Positions 10,522 to 21,269 are shown, numbered from the stretch's first letter. The stretch: DNA of 64,000 nt from Adiantum capillus-veneris (GCA_014529385.2 CM043962.1:52471905-52535904), one strand, 5' to 3'. Translations and numbers: made by a program. Notes: generated from the sequence alone by a model not told the origin.

Positions 10522-11169
10522 TATTGTTACACGTGTAAAGAGCACTCTGATGTTGGGGAAGATTCTCCTTATATGGATGTACTACCTGGGATGACTGAGT
10601 CGGACAATGTGGATTGGGTCCACCTAGCAGCAACCATAGACACTTGGGAAAATAGGGGGACGACTTGGGTAACACCTGAGGGGGATGAATTACCACCACT
10701 TGTACCCTTAAACATGCTAGAAGCAATGCATATAACTTCTGATAATCTACAAGATGAAAGTTTGACTGGCATTGAAACCAGTAGCGCCTCACAAGACTAT
10801 AGCCCACACGATTTGGGGTCAGAATCATTACTTGAAATTGACTCTGAGGACAAAGAATCTGAGTTAAATCTTAGTGCAAATGTGGGGACAAACCATTCAG
10901 GGCCCAGTGGTAACCTAGATGATAATCTATCCAAGGGAGCAGAAGACACAAGTAGTGATTCATCTAGTGAGTCTTCACTAGAAATCGACTGTAATCGAGA
11001 ATTAAACAAGAAGAGTAATAGATATAAGAGGCGACGATATCGAGCAAATGTGCGTGCTAGAATAAATGAAAAGAAATCTATCGCAGAATGGCTTAATTAT
11101 ATAGGGGCATGTGATGCTCATCGAAAGTTGGTAGATAACTGGGGTGAATACTTTCAAAGCGTTATGTGA
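10522..11169 (+). pseudogene. Acidic/basic linker between protease and RT
   Basis: This is the same polyprotein frame, open from 10522 to a TGA at 11167. A long acidic Ser/Asp/Glu-rich region (about 10800-10990) is followed by a basic cluster (KKSNRYKRRRYRANVRAR, about 11008-11061) that could act as a nuclear-localisation or RNA-binding patch. I recognise no enzyme domain. The frame continues beyond the single stop into RT. Confidence 0.6.
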
Positions 11170-11223
11170 TGTAGTCCACAACCCATTGACATCACACAAC
11201 TAGAGGCTATAGAGAAGCCAAAG

Positions 11224-14169
11224 TTGAGCCGTACCATAAGGAGACGACAAAATCGAGAGTTAGCTCAAAAACAAAAGGAATCAGAAGTTAAATCACAGTC
11301 CATAGAACAACAGGACCCCACAGACTTACACCCTGCACGTGAACATTTCAAATCCTATACCACAGAGGAACGTAAGGTTGTGTATACAAAGGCTCAAAGA
11401 AAACCTATCGATGGGAGCAATGGAGTTTATGATGGTCCAGCGATAGTTAAGGAAATAGAGTTAGCAGACCCAGGAGAAGAGTCTAAACCTATTTTCATTA
11501 CCCAAGATTTGACCGAAACTGAGGAGTGTGTACTTAAAGAACTTCTCAAGGAATTCAGGGATATATTTTCCTGGACTTATCATAATATGAAAGGTGTTCC
11601 ACCTTCCGTGGTGCAACACACAATCCCCATGAATAGCATGGCTAAACCAGTTCAGCAACGACCCTACCCAATGAATGCTAAATATGCAAAGATCGTTCAA
11701 GAAGAGATTGAAAAGCTTGTGGAATGCGGATTCATATACCCTATTGAGCACTCAGAATGGGTGTCTCCAATAGTGATTGTGCCAAAAAAGAATGGGAAAC
11801 TCAGAGTGTGCGTGGATCTCAAGAAGGTCAATGCCGCCATTAGGAGGAACCATTACCCCTTGCCATATTCAGAAAATGTGCTTGAAAGAGTTGCAGGGAA
11901 GGAAGCTTATAGCTTTTTGGATGGGTACTCTGGCTACAATCAAATCACAATTGCGCTGGAGGACCAAGCTAAAACAACCTTTATAACCGAATTTGGAGTG
12001 TTCGCATTTCGTGTTATGGCTTTTGGCTTAACCAATGCCCCGGCTACCTTTCAAAGATTAATAAACACTGTTTTTAGAGAATATTTGAGGGAGTTTGGTG
12101 AAGCTTTTTTAGATGACCTTTGTGTCTATTCCTCTTGGAAAGAACATCTATCATGCTTACGAAAAGTGTTTGAGAAGTGTAGATTGTATCGCATCTCCTT
12201 AAACCATTTTAAATGCCAATTTTGGGTTAAACATGGAGTCATTTTAGGGCATATAGTGTCCAAAAATAGGATTTCCAGAGATGAGAGAAAAATTAAAGCC
12301 ATTGCAGAATTGCCGCCACCTACAAACTATAAAGGAGTTCAAAGGTTCATGGGCCATGTTGGTTATTACCGATGGTTTATTTTAAATTTTGTCGAGATAG
12401 CTCGTCCTTTGTACAAGCTTCTTATTGAGTTCCAATGGACTACGGAGTGTGACCATGCTTATGAGTCATTGAAAAAGACCTTGACTAGCGCTCCTATTCT
12501 ACGAGTGTCCGATTGGAATGTAATTTTTCATGTGCATATTGATGCATCGAACTTTGCTATTGGGTGTGTTCTAGCTCAACCAGGAGAACATAAACTGGAC
12601 TACCCTATTAGCTTTGCAAGTCGTCAGTTGAATGATGTCGAAAGAAACTACACCACTACAAAGCGAGAAGGTTTATGTATGATTTATGCAGTGAAGAAAT
12701 TTCGCTACTACCTTATGGCCACCAAGTTTGAGTTCTATTTTGATCATCAAGCCTTGTTGTATCTAGTAAATAAACCTTGTTCCACGGGAAGAATTACAAG
12801 ATGGTTGTTAATTCTCCTTGAGTTTGATTTTACCATTGTGGTGAGACCTGGTAAAAGACATGTCATGGCTGATCACTTGTCTCGCATACCCAATGGTAAA
12901 GCCCCTATTGGAGTCGATGATGAATTGTCTGATACTTCTCTATTCCTAGTCGAAACCATACCTGAACGGAGTGAGAAGATTGTGAACTTTCTAGTTAATG
13001 GTTTTCCACCCAAAGAGCTTCGTAAGGACATAGCTCGAAAACTGTTAAAAGAATGTGAACCTTACTCTCTCATTGCAGAAACTCTCTACAGGCTAGGGAA
13101 GGATGATATTTTTAGATGTTGTGCCCGTGAGGATGAGTATTTATACATACTGCAAGAAGCCCACATGGGTATAGCCGGAGGACATTTCTCAGGGGAACTA
13201 ACAACTAGAAAGGTGTTGCAATCAGGCTATTGGTGGCCAACCTTATTTAAGGATGCATCACTTTTTGAAAAAGGATGTGATGAATGCCAACGTTACAAGA
13301 TCACACAACAAAAGGATAGGATGCCCTTACATCCTGTTAAAGTGACTCAACCATTTGAAAAATGGGGTTTAGACTTTGTAGGCCCAATTAGTCCGGCAGC
13401 TCGTAGCACTCAATCTCGATATATTATCGTTGCCACTAACTATGTGACAAAGTGGGCGGAAGCTAGGGCGACACGTATGGCCGATGCAAGGTCAACTGCC
13501 AAGTTTCTCTTTGAGAACATTGTTACAAGATTTGGTTGTCTCTTTGAGATTGTGAGTGACAATGGTACTCATTTTATAAATGGAGTAATAAAAGAACTCA
13601 CTACCAACTTTATGATAACTCACCATAAATCCACACCTTATTATCCACAAGCAAATGGCCAAGCTGAGAGCACCAATAAGACCTTAATCCCTATCTTAAC
13701 CAAAACGGTGGAAGCTCATCGCACAGATTGGGATTTAAAGCTTACATCAGCTCTATGGGCTTATCGTACTGCGTATAAAGTTGCCATTAACTGCACACCA
13801 TTCAAGATGGTGTATGGCCAAGAAGTGGTTATGCCATGGGAGTTTGTCGTTCCTAGTCTTCGAGTAGCTTCTCAAGAAGGTTGGGATGGTAACCCCTTAG
13901 TTGAGCGATTATATATCCTTGAAAGGCTAGATGAAGAGAGGCAATTAGCTGTGCAAAATGCACTTGTGGAGAAAGATAGGAGGAAGAAATGGTTTGATCG
14001 TCATCTAAAGAACAAAGATATCAATGTTGGTGATAAAGTTCTTATGTATGGAGTGCGTAACGAAAAGAAAAAGTTGAAATATGCAGGAAAAGGACCATAT
14101 AGAGTATGTGAATTCACCCCACAAGGAACCGTTCGTGTGGAGACTCTTGATGGAGTTGAAACCATTTGA
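11224..14169 (+). pseudogene. Pol: reverse transcriptase, RNase H, integrase
   Basis: This unbroken 981-residue stretch holds the enzymes that copy and insert the element. RT spans about residues 150-345, with 'FLDGYSGYNQI' (first catalytic Asp at residue 233) and 'FLDDL' (Asp pair at 297-298). RNase H spans about 435-560 and keeps its acidic residues (IDAS at 439-442, TKREG, FDHQAL, ADHLS). Integrase has an HHCC zinc site from residue 647 (GGHF, then CDEC) and a full D,D(35)E core: Asp 717, Asp 779, Glu 815. No chromodomain follows. It reads as intact enzyme sequence, but it is cut off from gag by stops at 9466, 10153, 10519 and 11167, and from the 3' domain by a TGA at 14167. Confidence 0.95.
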
Positions 14170-15039
14170 TTCCTCAATGGGAGTAAATTTAAAAGATACT
14201 ATGATCCTTTAAGCCAAGAGGAGTTGCGTGCCATCCATACAAAAAAGGCAGTCAAGGCACAAATAGAATTGAATAAGATACAAGCTCAAGCTGAGGCTAA
14301 GGAGCGACAACAACGTATAAGACGAAAACGAGAGGCTAACCTTGGAGTCACACATGCATTCCACGTTGAAATCGTCGAGGATTGGTTGGACTCTGACACA
14401 CCTCTACGATACCCTATTGAGCTAAATAGCACCTATGGAAAAGTGCTATATAATGCCTTATTGGACACGGGTGCTAAATATAATCTGCTATCATATTGGG
14501 TGTGGTGTCAGTTAGGGAAGCCACCTCTATCTGAGAGTATTATCCAAGTCAAGGGTGTCAACAAGAAAAAAACTACGGTTTTTGGAATCTGGCACACTTC
14601 TGTCAGTTATGACAATGGGGTTGTAGCTCAAGACTTTTTGGTCATGCTTGTTGGAACTATGGAGGGTAATATAAACCTAGGACGCACGTGGATGATAGCC
14701 ACCAAATGCACTATTGATTGGGGGACTAGGAGTGTCACAACGCAAAAACCAACTCTTATCCCTACCACTCAAGCCATAGTCCCTGAGATATTGCCTAAGG
14801 AAATAAAACCCAAGACATTGCATGTCCAAGAGGTTGAACCATACATCCCCATAGCCCAACTCTCTAGAGCTTCAACTGATGTAGTTGAAAGAAAGCTTGA
14901 GACACACAAGAACCATCCTAATATAACAAAGAAAACATACAAGTGGGTCCCTAAAGCTTCTTTAGTAACCATGGGTGATGCTAAAAAACGGAAGCCTCGT
15001 AAGAAATGTCCCCTCACTCCAAGAAATGTAAAGAAACAT
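14170..15039 (+). pseudogene. Post-integrase domain with second retropepsin (DTG)
   Basis: The Pol frame reopens after the TGA at 14167 and continues past the integrase. A charged coiled-coil-like stretch (about 14224-14340) leads into a second aspartic-protease-like domain at about 14400-14735. It has a canonical active site 'ALLDTGAKYNLLS' (Asp codon at 14464), the 'LGKPPL' step, a flap-like middle and the closing 'NLGRTWM...IDW' (14674-14724) that matches the usual LGRPW-x..IDW. A retropepsin usually lies only upstream of RT, and this element has one there too. A Lys/Arg-rich tail with 'YKWVPK' follows, and the reading shifts to frame 3 between about 15003 and 15040. Activity is unproven. 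It may be a processed accessory protease or a binding domain. Confidence 0.75.
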
Positions 15040-15575
15040 TGCGTTGGATTCCTAAACGACTATTGGAAGCCCAAGGATACTATGAAGGAAATGATCAAAT
15101 TTGGGTGTCCAAAGGTAAATTGTACTCTTACCTATCACCGGGCTCATGTGAGCTCAATCCCGTGGCTCCAAAACAAATTGAAGATCGTGGAAAGGAAAAA
15201 ATCACAGAATGCGACACATCTGCTCCCGAGCTAGTTTGGGTACCAAAGAAAGAATGATTTGTTCCACCTAGCTCAGGAACATGGAAAGCAAATGAAGCTT
15301 CTTGCTCTTCATGTAGTTCCTATACGGAAATAGAAGCTTCGATACAACCTCCACCTACCATTGTACATATCCATACAAGCAAGAAAGAGTTTACACCTCC
15401 CGTTGTAAGTTCACCACCTACAACGATGTTGCAAATAAAATCATGGGAGAGTATCTTACCACCCTTGCAACTAGATGAAACGTATAGAGCGGTCGAAAAC
15501 TATTGGTTAAAGCCTTCACCTACAACAACTTGGAACAACTGGTTTCAAAGGGTGACGACATCATTTCAAACGATA
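15040..15575 (+). pseudogene. C-terminal W-[VI]-P-K repeat tail of the polyprotein
   Basis: In frame 3, 'LRWIPKRLLEAQGYY' and 'LVWVPKKE' continue the motif series begun by 'YKWVPKASL' in frame 1 (14938), which shows that one protein was split by an indel. A TGA at 15255 interrupts it, and the frame stays open to a TGA at about 15573. The tail is rich in Pro, Ser and Thr. I do not know its function. Confidence 0.6.
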
Positions 15576-15586
15576 TGATCTATCCA

Positions 15587-15599
15587 AGGAAGGGGGGAG
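15587..15599 (+). promoter_or_regulatory. Internal polypurine tract
   Basis: AAGGAAGGGGGGAG is nearly the same as the terminal tract before the 3' LTR (AGGAAGGGGGGCA), and is also followed by TGTT. It lies just after the polyprotein ends, 1.9 kb upstream of the real 3' tract. It could be a second plus-strand primer or the relic of an older LTR junction. Confidence 0.5.
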
Positions 15600-15677
15600 T
15601 GTTTGTTGACATCCATCATTCACTTGCTTCCCTCTCAACCTTTCTCCCTGACCTCTTAATCTCCAATCTTAGGGAAT

Positions 15678-15690
15678 GTATATATAAAGC
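15678..15690 (+). promoter_or_regulatory. Internal TATA box
   Basis: GTATATATAAAGCC is a strong plant TATA match about 180 bp upstream of the ATG at 15862. It could drive a separate transcript of the small 3' ORF. Confidence 0.45.
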
Positions 15691-15861
15691 CTTATGCTCA
15701 CAAAAACAAGATAAAAAAGTAAAAGAGCAAGAGCGACTAGCAACGAGAGAGTACCCTATCAGATCCTACACATAAGTCTAAATTCACCATGTCACATCAA
15801 GCAACACACAAAAACAACTCATGTTTTAAAGACCTAACCAAATCTATTTGTATTCTCAGAG

Positions 15862-16284
15862 ATGGCTAGTTCACCAGAGGCATGCGCTTCTATTTTTTAT
15901 GAAAGGTACCCTTTTTCCTTTTCTCAAGCGTTTCACATCTGCTACCCTGTACTTTCTTGCGAATGGGATTTGGTAGAGAGACTCGCACGTGAGCGAAATT
16001 TTGAGGAGTTAGAATGACTGATACGTCTATGGATAACTAGTGATCCCTACCCAGTAGCGAATGTTTCTCCGGTGGCACATGCTTATTCTTTTGCACAGGA
16101 TGAGTATCCACGCATCGCGAGGTTCTTGATTAACACGCTTGCGCAAGAGGATGATGAAAAAGAAATAATAGAGACCGAGGAAGACTATGGCCTCACGGAA
16201 AATGATTTCGTTTATCTAGATGATGAGGATAGAGGCCTAGCTTTAGGGTGGCCACCCGGTTTATATAATATCCTCTTTCCTTGA
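15862..16284 (+). pseudogene. Small acidic 3' ORF of the gypsy element, one stop
   Basis: An ATG in good context (GAGATGG) opens a 140-codon frame broken once by a TGA at 16015. The N-terminal half begins MASSPEACASIFYERYPFSF and has a possible amphipathic helix (WDLVERLARERNFEELE). The C-terminal half is strongly acidic (QEDDEKEIIETEEDYG, then YLDDEDRG). I do not recognise it. It lies between the internal polypurine tract and the 3' LTR, in the sense direction, where some plant LTR elements carry accessory or captured genes. One stop in 140 codons matches the decay of the rest of the element, so it was probably coding when the element inserted. Confidence 0.5.
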
Positions 16285-17486
16285 TTTTAAAATGGATGAC
16301 AGATAGGTAGGTTAGGGGTCTGGATTGTGTTTTGAGTTTGTTTTCTAGGAGTTTTAATTTTTTCACACTGACATGTCTCCTAGAGGTATAGTGCTTGTTT
16401 TTTGAATGTGTTAGGTAGGACTTATATGGATCTCCATCCACATGGCTGAGGACATCTGCTTCGAAGAAATGAGCTACTCCATATCTCCAGGTGTACTACT
16501 TTCCATGATTCATGTTGGTGGATATGTATAATTGCTAATAATGATTTTTCATGGTTTGTTTGAGTGTAATAGTTATGTTTGTTATCTGCCATTATAGATG
16601 TATAAATTTGTCTTTGCTTAAGTTGATGGAACTAGAGTTTAATCTTATGGATGAGCCTTGGAGATTAGGAGACCGTGACTTTAGGTTAACTCATTTACTT
16701 GACCACTAGGCCTAACTGATAAAATTATCTGAGTATTTGAGACCTTAGGAATGTTTAAGGCATAGAGAAGCTTGCTCACTTAAACAACAAAACACTAATG
16801 AGAATACAAAGGAAATAGAAGCAAAAAACATAAGTGCCACAAATGAAAAATCTAATGCTGGAAGAGAAATCCTGGCTTGATTTGGTACTTCACTCACATG
16901 TATTGTCTATGGTACTAGAGCCCTAGAGGTTCCCAGTGTGGGCGCTTTTCCTTGAGAAGCAAAAAGCCTCGGACATACAAAATACGCACACACGTCAAAT
17001 GATTGTGAACCAAAGTAAAAAAGAGAAAAAGAAAAAAATGAATGACATTTAAAAGACTTCCATCGAGCTTATAGTTAACAATTCAAGCTTTTGTTTGCAG
17101 TTGTGAGAGCTAGTTGGCTAATCAAAGCTGAAAAGCACAATTAGGAAATCTTGCATTTAGATAATCTTCTTAGCTTAGTTAGTACTAGAGTAGTTGTTTT
17201 AACCTTAGTCATAGCTAACTAATTGATAGACTCACCCATAAGCCCAAAACTCTTGATTAATTAATTTACTCAAAGTGCAATTTATTTGTCCTTAATGACA
17301 GTTTAACATTTCATAAATCTTGCATTTACTCATTTCCACATGTACTTTACATTCCCCTCATGATTTATGGAAATATAATTCCGCTTGCTGAAACAGTGAC
17401 TTTGCCTTGCAGATTCAAATCCAGATACTCTAGAACATGGACATAACAAGCTTCAACTCAATAGCTTCCGAGAACGGAATCTACAT
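16285..17486 (+). other. 3' untranslated region of the gypsy element
   Basis: This is AT-rich, stop-dense sequence between the small ORF and the polypurine tract. I see no gene or repeat in it. Confidence 0.6.
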
Positions 17487-17500
17487 CAGGAAGGGGGGCA
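17487..17500 (+). other. Polypurine tract before the 3' LTR
   Basis: ATCAGGAAGGGGGGCA abuts the TGTTAACC of the 3' LTR. It is the plus-strand primer of the element. Confidence 0.85.
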
Positions 17501-17814
17501 TGTTAACCCTCACGGCTCACGGACACCCTATTACCTACGACGGACGTTGTAACCTATGGCGGACATTGTATTATTTATTTGGTAGAGTCAGGTACCGGGC
17601 TTGTCGGTCCAATAGGAAAAGGGTAAGAGTGATCGCCGATGAGAGGAGCACTCTAACTGGAACATTCAAGGGATTAGTTGGCTAAGCATGGGCGCCCAAG
17701 TGTGAATGAGGCGAGCTCATATAAAAGTCAACTAAACCTAAAATTCACTCATTCTCTCATTTGTGCAATTGAAGAGTGCTCTTGCTCCATCTCCTTCTTC
17801 TTCTTCTTCATCTC

Positions 17815-17910
<96 letters not shown>

Positions 17911-18150
17911 TGGGCGATCGAGCATTATGAAGGCACGATGACGGTGAAGCGGTTGAGCGCGGCGTAGCGGCGTCTCCTTCTTCTTCGCGGCGAGGAATCC
18001 TCCACGAAGCAAGCGTGGAGCGGTGAGCGACACACCATCGGCTTCTTTGAGCTTACTAGTTTAGGCTTGTTGTGTGCTTGGAGCCATTTGTGGCTCGCAC
18101 ACGGTGTATCGGCAAGTTCCTTGCATTGACATGTGCGACATACACGCACA
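17501..18150 (+). repeat. 3' LTR of the 12.8-kb gypsy element
   Basis: It matches the 5' LTR from TGTTAACC to ACGCACA. It is 50 bp longer because of a (TG)n(AG)n microsatellite at about 17818-17908. The TATA box CATATAAAAG is at about 17719-17728. Confidence 0.95.
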
Positions 18151-18226
18151 AATACCTGAGGGGTAAAACTTTCTTCCTTAATCAAATTAATCAAATTAAT
18201 GCCAGTCCATACTTAGAAATGTAAAG

Positions 18227-18661
18227 AAAAAATTACCAAAATACCCCTCTAATTTGTGGAAATTCCCAAAATACCTTTGTATCTATTTTGGTGGGATTGT
18301 TTAGAATTTTCTAATCTTTATTCCTTTTTGACAATTGAGATCCGTTTTTGGCTAGCATGTAATTTGTCACGCAAAAAAGGTAATTATGTCAAAAAATAAT
18401 GAAGCAATTTACCTCTAAAGCCTACATAACCAATTAAATTATAGTTTTAGCATCTTGTATTGATATGCATCAGTCTTCTTATAAAAAGTTATTTTTTTTA
18501 ATCTTTGGAGAAATTTAATCTCACAATTAGGGTTATTTTGGGAATTTTGGAAAATTTGGGCATTTTGGGAATTTATGACAAAATATTGGGGGTATTTTGG
18601 GATTTTTTGAAATTTGAGGGATATTTGCACAAATTAGAGCCCAGTTTTTTTGTCATTTTTC
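18227..18661 (+). mobile_element. MITE copy A (AATTACCAAAATACC type)
   Basis: It begins AATTACCAAAATACCCCTC and ends with a decayed inverted version (TTTTTGTCATTTTTCC). Its interior has several GGTATTTTGGG-like units in inverted orientation. It aligns with copy B along both ends. It is non-coding. Confidence 0.6.
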
Positions 18662-19308
18662 CAAATGTAAATTGTATTGCTTGACTTTCTTCGATTGCTT
18701 ATGTTCACAATTACTTGGCTTATACATACTAGCCCGTTTCATTTTATATTAGCGAGAATCTTCTTAGATTCCTCCAGACTCCAACCACTCTACTCACAGC
18801 AATGGAACCTAAAATTGTAGGAGCAACCAAGATCGAGCTTGAGGATGTGTACACATGAAAGCATTAAAATTCGTGTAACCGTCAAAGTCCAGGATTAGAG
18901 GGCTGCACACTAGAGCCGTCCATCTACATGCAATTATATTACGGAATTTCACTTGCAGTTGCTCGATGATCACCACCTCAGTACGTAATGCAATCAGCTA
19001 GCAGCTAATGATTGGTGTCCAACCTAGCAAATGAAATGAATTTGACCTGTTTGTGTCGTCTGCACTTTGTATCGTCTGTGCAACTGTGTGCCCCCCTCCC
19101 TTGGACATTTGACGGCCAAGAATGGTCCCTTGCTCCCATGCTGACCATTCCTTGTTTTTCCAATGCTCTCGCCAATGGCTCTCGTCATCCGTTGGTCGCT
19201 ATGCGGTCGCCTTGAAAACAAGGAACGGTCAGCAAGGGAACATTCCCTAAACCATAATGGCATGTTACTTCCGGTGTCAAGAGGACAACCCTTAAAAAAA
19301 GAAGATAA
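18662..19308. other. Unannotated stretch between MITEs
   Basis: Short open frames here have no domain. I see no gene or clear repeat. Confidence 0.5.
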
Positions 19309-19694
19309 GGAAAATTACCAAAATACCCCTCTAATTTGTGGAAATTCCCAAAATACCCTTGTATCTATGTTGGTTTGATTGTTCAAAAATTTCTAATCTT
19401 GATTCCTTGTTGACAATTGAGATCCTTTTTTGAGTGCTTAGCATGTCAATTGTAATTTGTCACAAATTACCTCGCAAAAAAGTTTTAGCATCTTGTATTG
19501 ATACACAATCAGAAAAAGCTAGAAATTTTTTTATCTTTGGAGAAATTTAATTTCACAATCAGGGGTATTTTGAGAATTCTGAAAAATTTGAAAGGCATTT
19601 TGGGAATTTATGACAAAATATTGGGGGTATTTTGGGAATTCTTGAAATTTGAAGGGTATTTTGGGAATTTCCACAAATTAGAGGGGTATTTTGG

Positions 19695-20115
19695 CCTTGG
19701 CACTAAGTGACACCCATCTTTAATGTGGGGGGTGGTAATGGGATCGATGGTCGTGGTTGGGGGGCGAGATCTCGAGACACACTAAACACAACTGTGCAAA
19801 AAGGAGGTGCAGTAAACCTGCCAACAAGAAAAACGAGGTGCGTCGTCGAGATTTGAACCGTTGACCTTACAGTCCAGGTTGAGAGTCACCTAGGCTAACC
19901 ACCTCATCCGCGGACGCATCATGTATGAAAAACTGTTTTTATGACCTTATATTGTGAGGTGACATGCATTCCCCAGGTTGTTTAGGTTTAGCCTGTGTCC
20001 AGGTTTACTTTTTGATTTGATGCTTGAGGCTGTGATCTCCCCGGTTTTCCCCGCCCTTGATCCCATTACCCCCCCCCCCCCCCTCCTCTTAAATATAGGT
20101 GTTACTTAGTGTTGG
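19695..20115. mobile_element. Mutator-like MITE nested in copy B
   Basis: Inverted arms lie at 19701-19745 (CACTAAGTGACACC...) and 20059-20111 (...GGTGTTACTTAGTG). The right arm includes a C-rich tract. The flanking GGGGTATTTTGG occurs once on the left (19683-19694) and once on the right (20116-20127), which suggests a 9-12-bp target duplication as made by Mutator-like transposases. It has no coding capacity. It holds a tRNA-like sequence on the minus strand. Confidence 0.65.
19839..19918 (-). tRNA. tRNA-like sequence (pseudo-tRNA or tRNA-derived SINE head)
   Basis: Read on the minus strand, it starts TGCGTCC and ends GACGCA, giving a 6-bp acceptor-like helix. Between them are an A-box-like TGGTTAGCCTAGGTGACTC and a B-box GGTTCAAATCTC, at roughly tRNA spacing, in an 80-nt span. 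A TTTTT terminator follows within 10 nt. The D and T arms do not pair well, and I cannot name an anticodon. It is more likely a pol III-type relic than a working tRNA. Confidence 0.35.
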
Positions 20116-20136
20116 GGGGTATTTTGGTAATTTTCC

Positions 20137-20690
20137 CCCCAAAAAAACCCCTCTAGTCTACTCTTGCGATCACTAGGGTCAGTTGACTTCTCTCTCACTT
20201 GGGGGCGATCACCCCAACACTTCTCAGCTTACCTTTGCTCAAGTTTCTCCATTTTCCTTTCCTTTTGCTTCCCTATTCGATAGGGCATCTTAGCTAGATA
20301 CCTGCTAATCCAACAATTTTCAAAATTGGTAGGTAGGTAGTAGGTAGTGACACAATTTTTGAAAATAAAAAGAAGAGAGGAGAATCAACACAGATTCTCC
20401 TGATTCTCCTGGAGTTTGCATGGCTTAAAGAGATTCCCTTCGCTAATACATCCATGGCCTCTGGAGTTTGCATGGCTCAAACTGCTCTCTCAAACAAGCT
20501 CTCCTTTTCTCTCTTCGCGTAGAGCAAGAAGGCGGGGATATTGCTACTGAGACGAGGACGAGGACGAGGACGGGGCATGAAGTCCCTTTGACATGGGGTG
20601 GAGTCGAGGGAAGAGGAAGGAGTTGTCTCCCTCTTTCTCTCACAAAGTCTGCAGGCCAACGGTAGACAATGTAGTTGATGGATGCTTTGG
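20137..20690. other. Unannotated stretch
   Basis: A short phrase, CTGGAGTTTGCATGGCT, occurs twice (about 20409 and 20461). Otherwise I see nothing. Confidence 0.5.
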
Positions 20691-21269
20691 CCTACACAAA
20701 GCTCTCTCTCTCTCTCTCTCTGCTCTATTTTCCTGCAGTCCCCCCCCCCCCCCTCCCCGCGCCGCTCCCTCCCTCGCGCTCTCTCTCTTCCTATCACGCT
20801 GCTCTGTTTTCCTATCGCGCTGACCTGCATTGTCCGCCTGCTGTGTCATCCCCTGTGCTGCGGGTTCAGGCGCTGCTGTTGATCGCGTTGCTAGTGCTAC
20901 ATCCCACGCTCCTCGTGCTGCTTCGTACACCCACAGAAGAGGGGCAGAGGTCATCCAACGACCTGCATCAGGAGTGTACCTGCATCGCAAATTTGCAAGC
21001 CTTGCAGAAAAACAGAAATTGCAAGCAGAATTTACAAAAAAAGTTAAAATTGAAAATTCAAAAATTCGGAAATTGCAGAATTGACAGAAATTTTAGAATT
21101 GGTAGTTGCAGAAAGCAGGACTTTGTTTTGACTTGCAAAAATTGCAGGAAGTGCAAATGTATGCCGTGTATGCTTAAAGTGGGAGAACACGTATGCATAA
21201 TGTGGTGCGTGTAGTGTGGTCTCCTACCACCGTCATAAATTTTCCTCTCGTTTTTTACAACGACCAAGC

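Larger units (their letters stand above)
5383..18150 (+). mobile_element. Complete Ty3/gypsy insertion with two protease-like domains
   Basis: This 12.8-kb insertion has two LTRs (5383-5982, 17501-18150), a primer-binding region at 5983, a polypurine tract at 17487-17500, and a perfect 5-bp target duplication AATAC (5378-5382 and 18151-18155). The order inside is ORF1, gag with four zinc knuckles, retropepsin 1, acidic linker, RT, RNase H, integrase, retropepsin-like domain 2, WxPK repeats, then a 3' region with its own TATA box and a small ORF. There is no chromodomain and no second RNase H. It looks like a non-chromovirus gypsy lineage outside the Tat group. Stops and frameshifts make it non-autonomous now. 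Confidence 0.95.
19309..20136 (+). mobile_element. MITE copy B, split by another MITE
   Basis: The left arm (19318-19360, starting CCAAAATACCCCTCTAATTT) and the right arm (19652-19694) are perfect inverted repeats of 43 bp. The outermost bases of the right end (TAATTTTCC) now lie at 20128-20136, after an insertion at 19695. The left end reads GGAAAATTACC, so the terminal inverted repeat is about 52 bp once the insert is set aside. I cannot assign a superfamily. Confidence 0.75.

Noticed and set aside
15600-17486. Whole 3' segment as a nested solo LTR starting TGTTTGTTGACATCC
   Set aside because: No CA end, primer-binding site or target duplication could be placed, and the small ORF inside argues against it. 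Kept only as an alternative.
20675-21214. 179-codon open frame with Leu/Ser/Pro-rich start
   Set aside because: The frame crosses CT and C repeats that are open in several frames. It lies in the probable LINE 5' UTR and has no domain.
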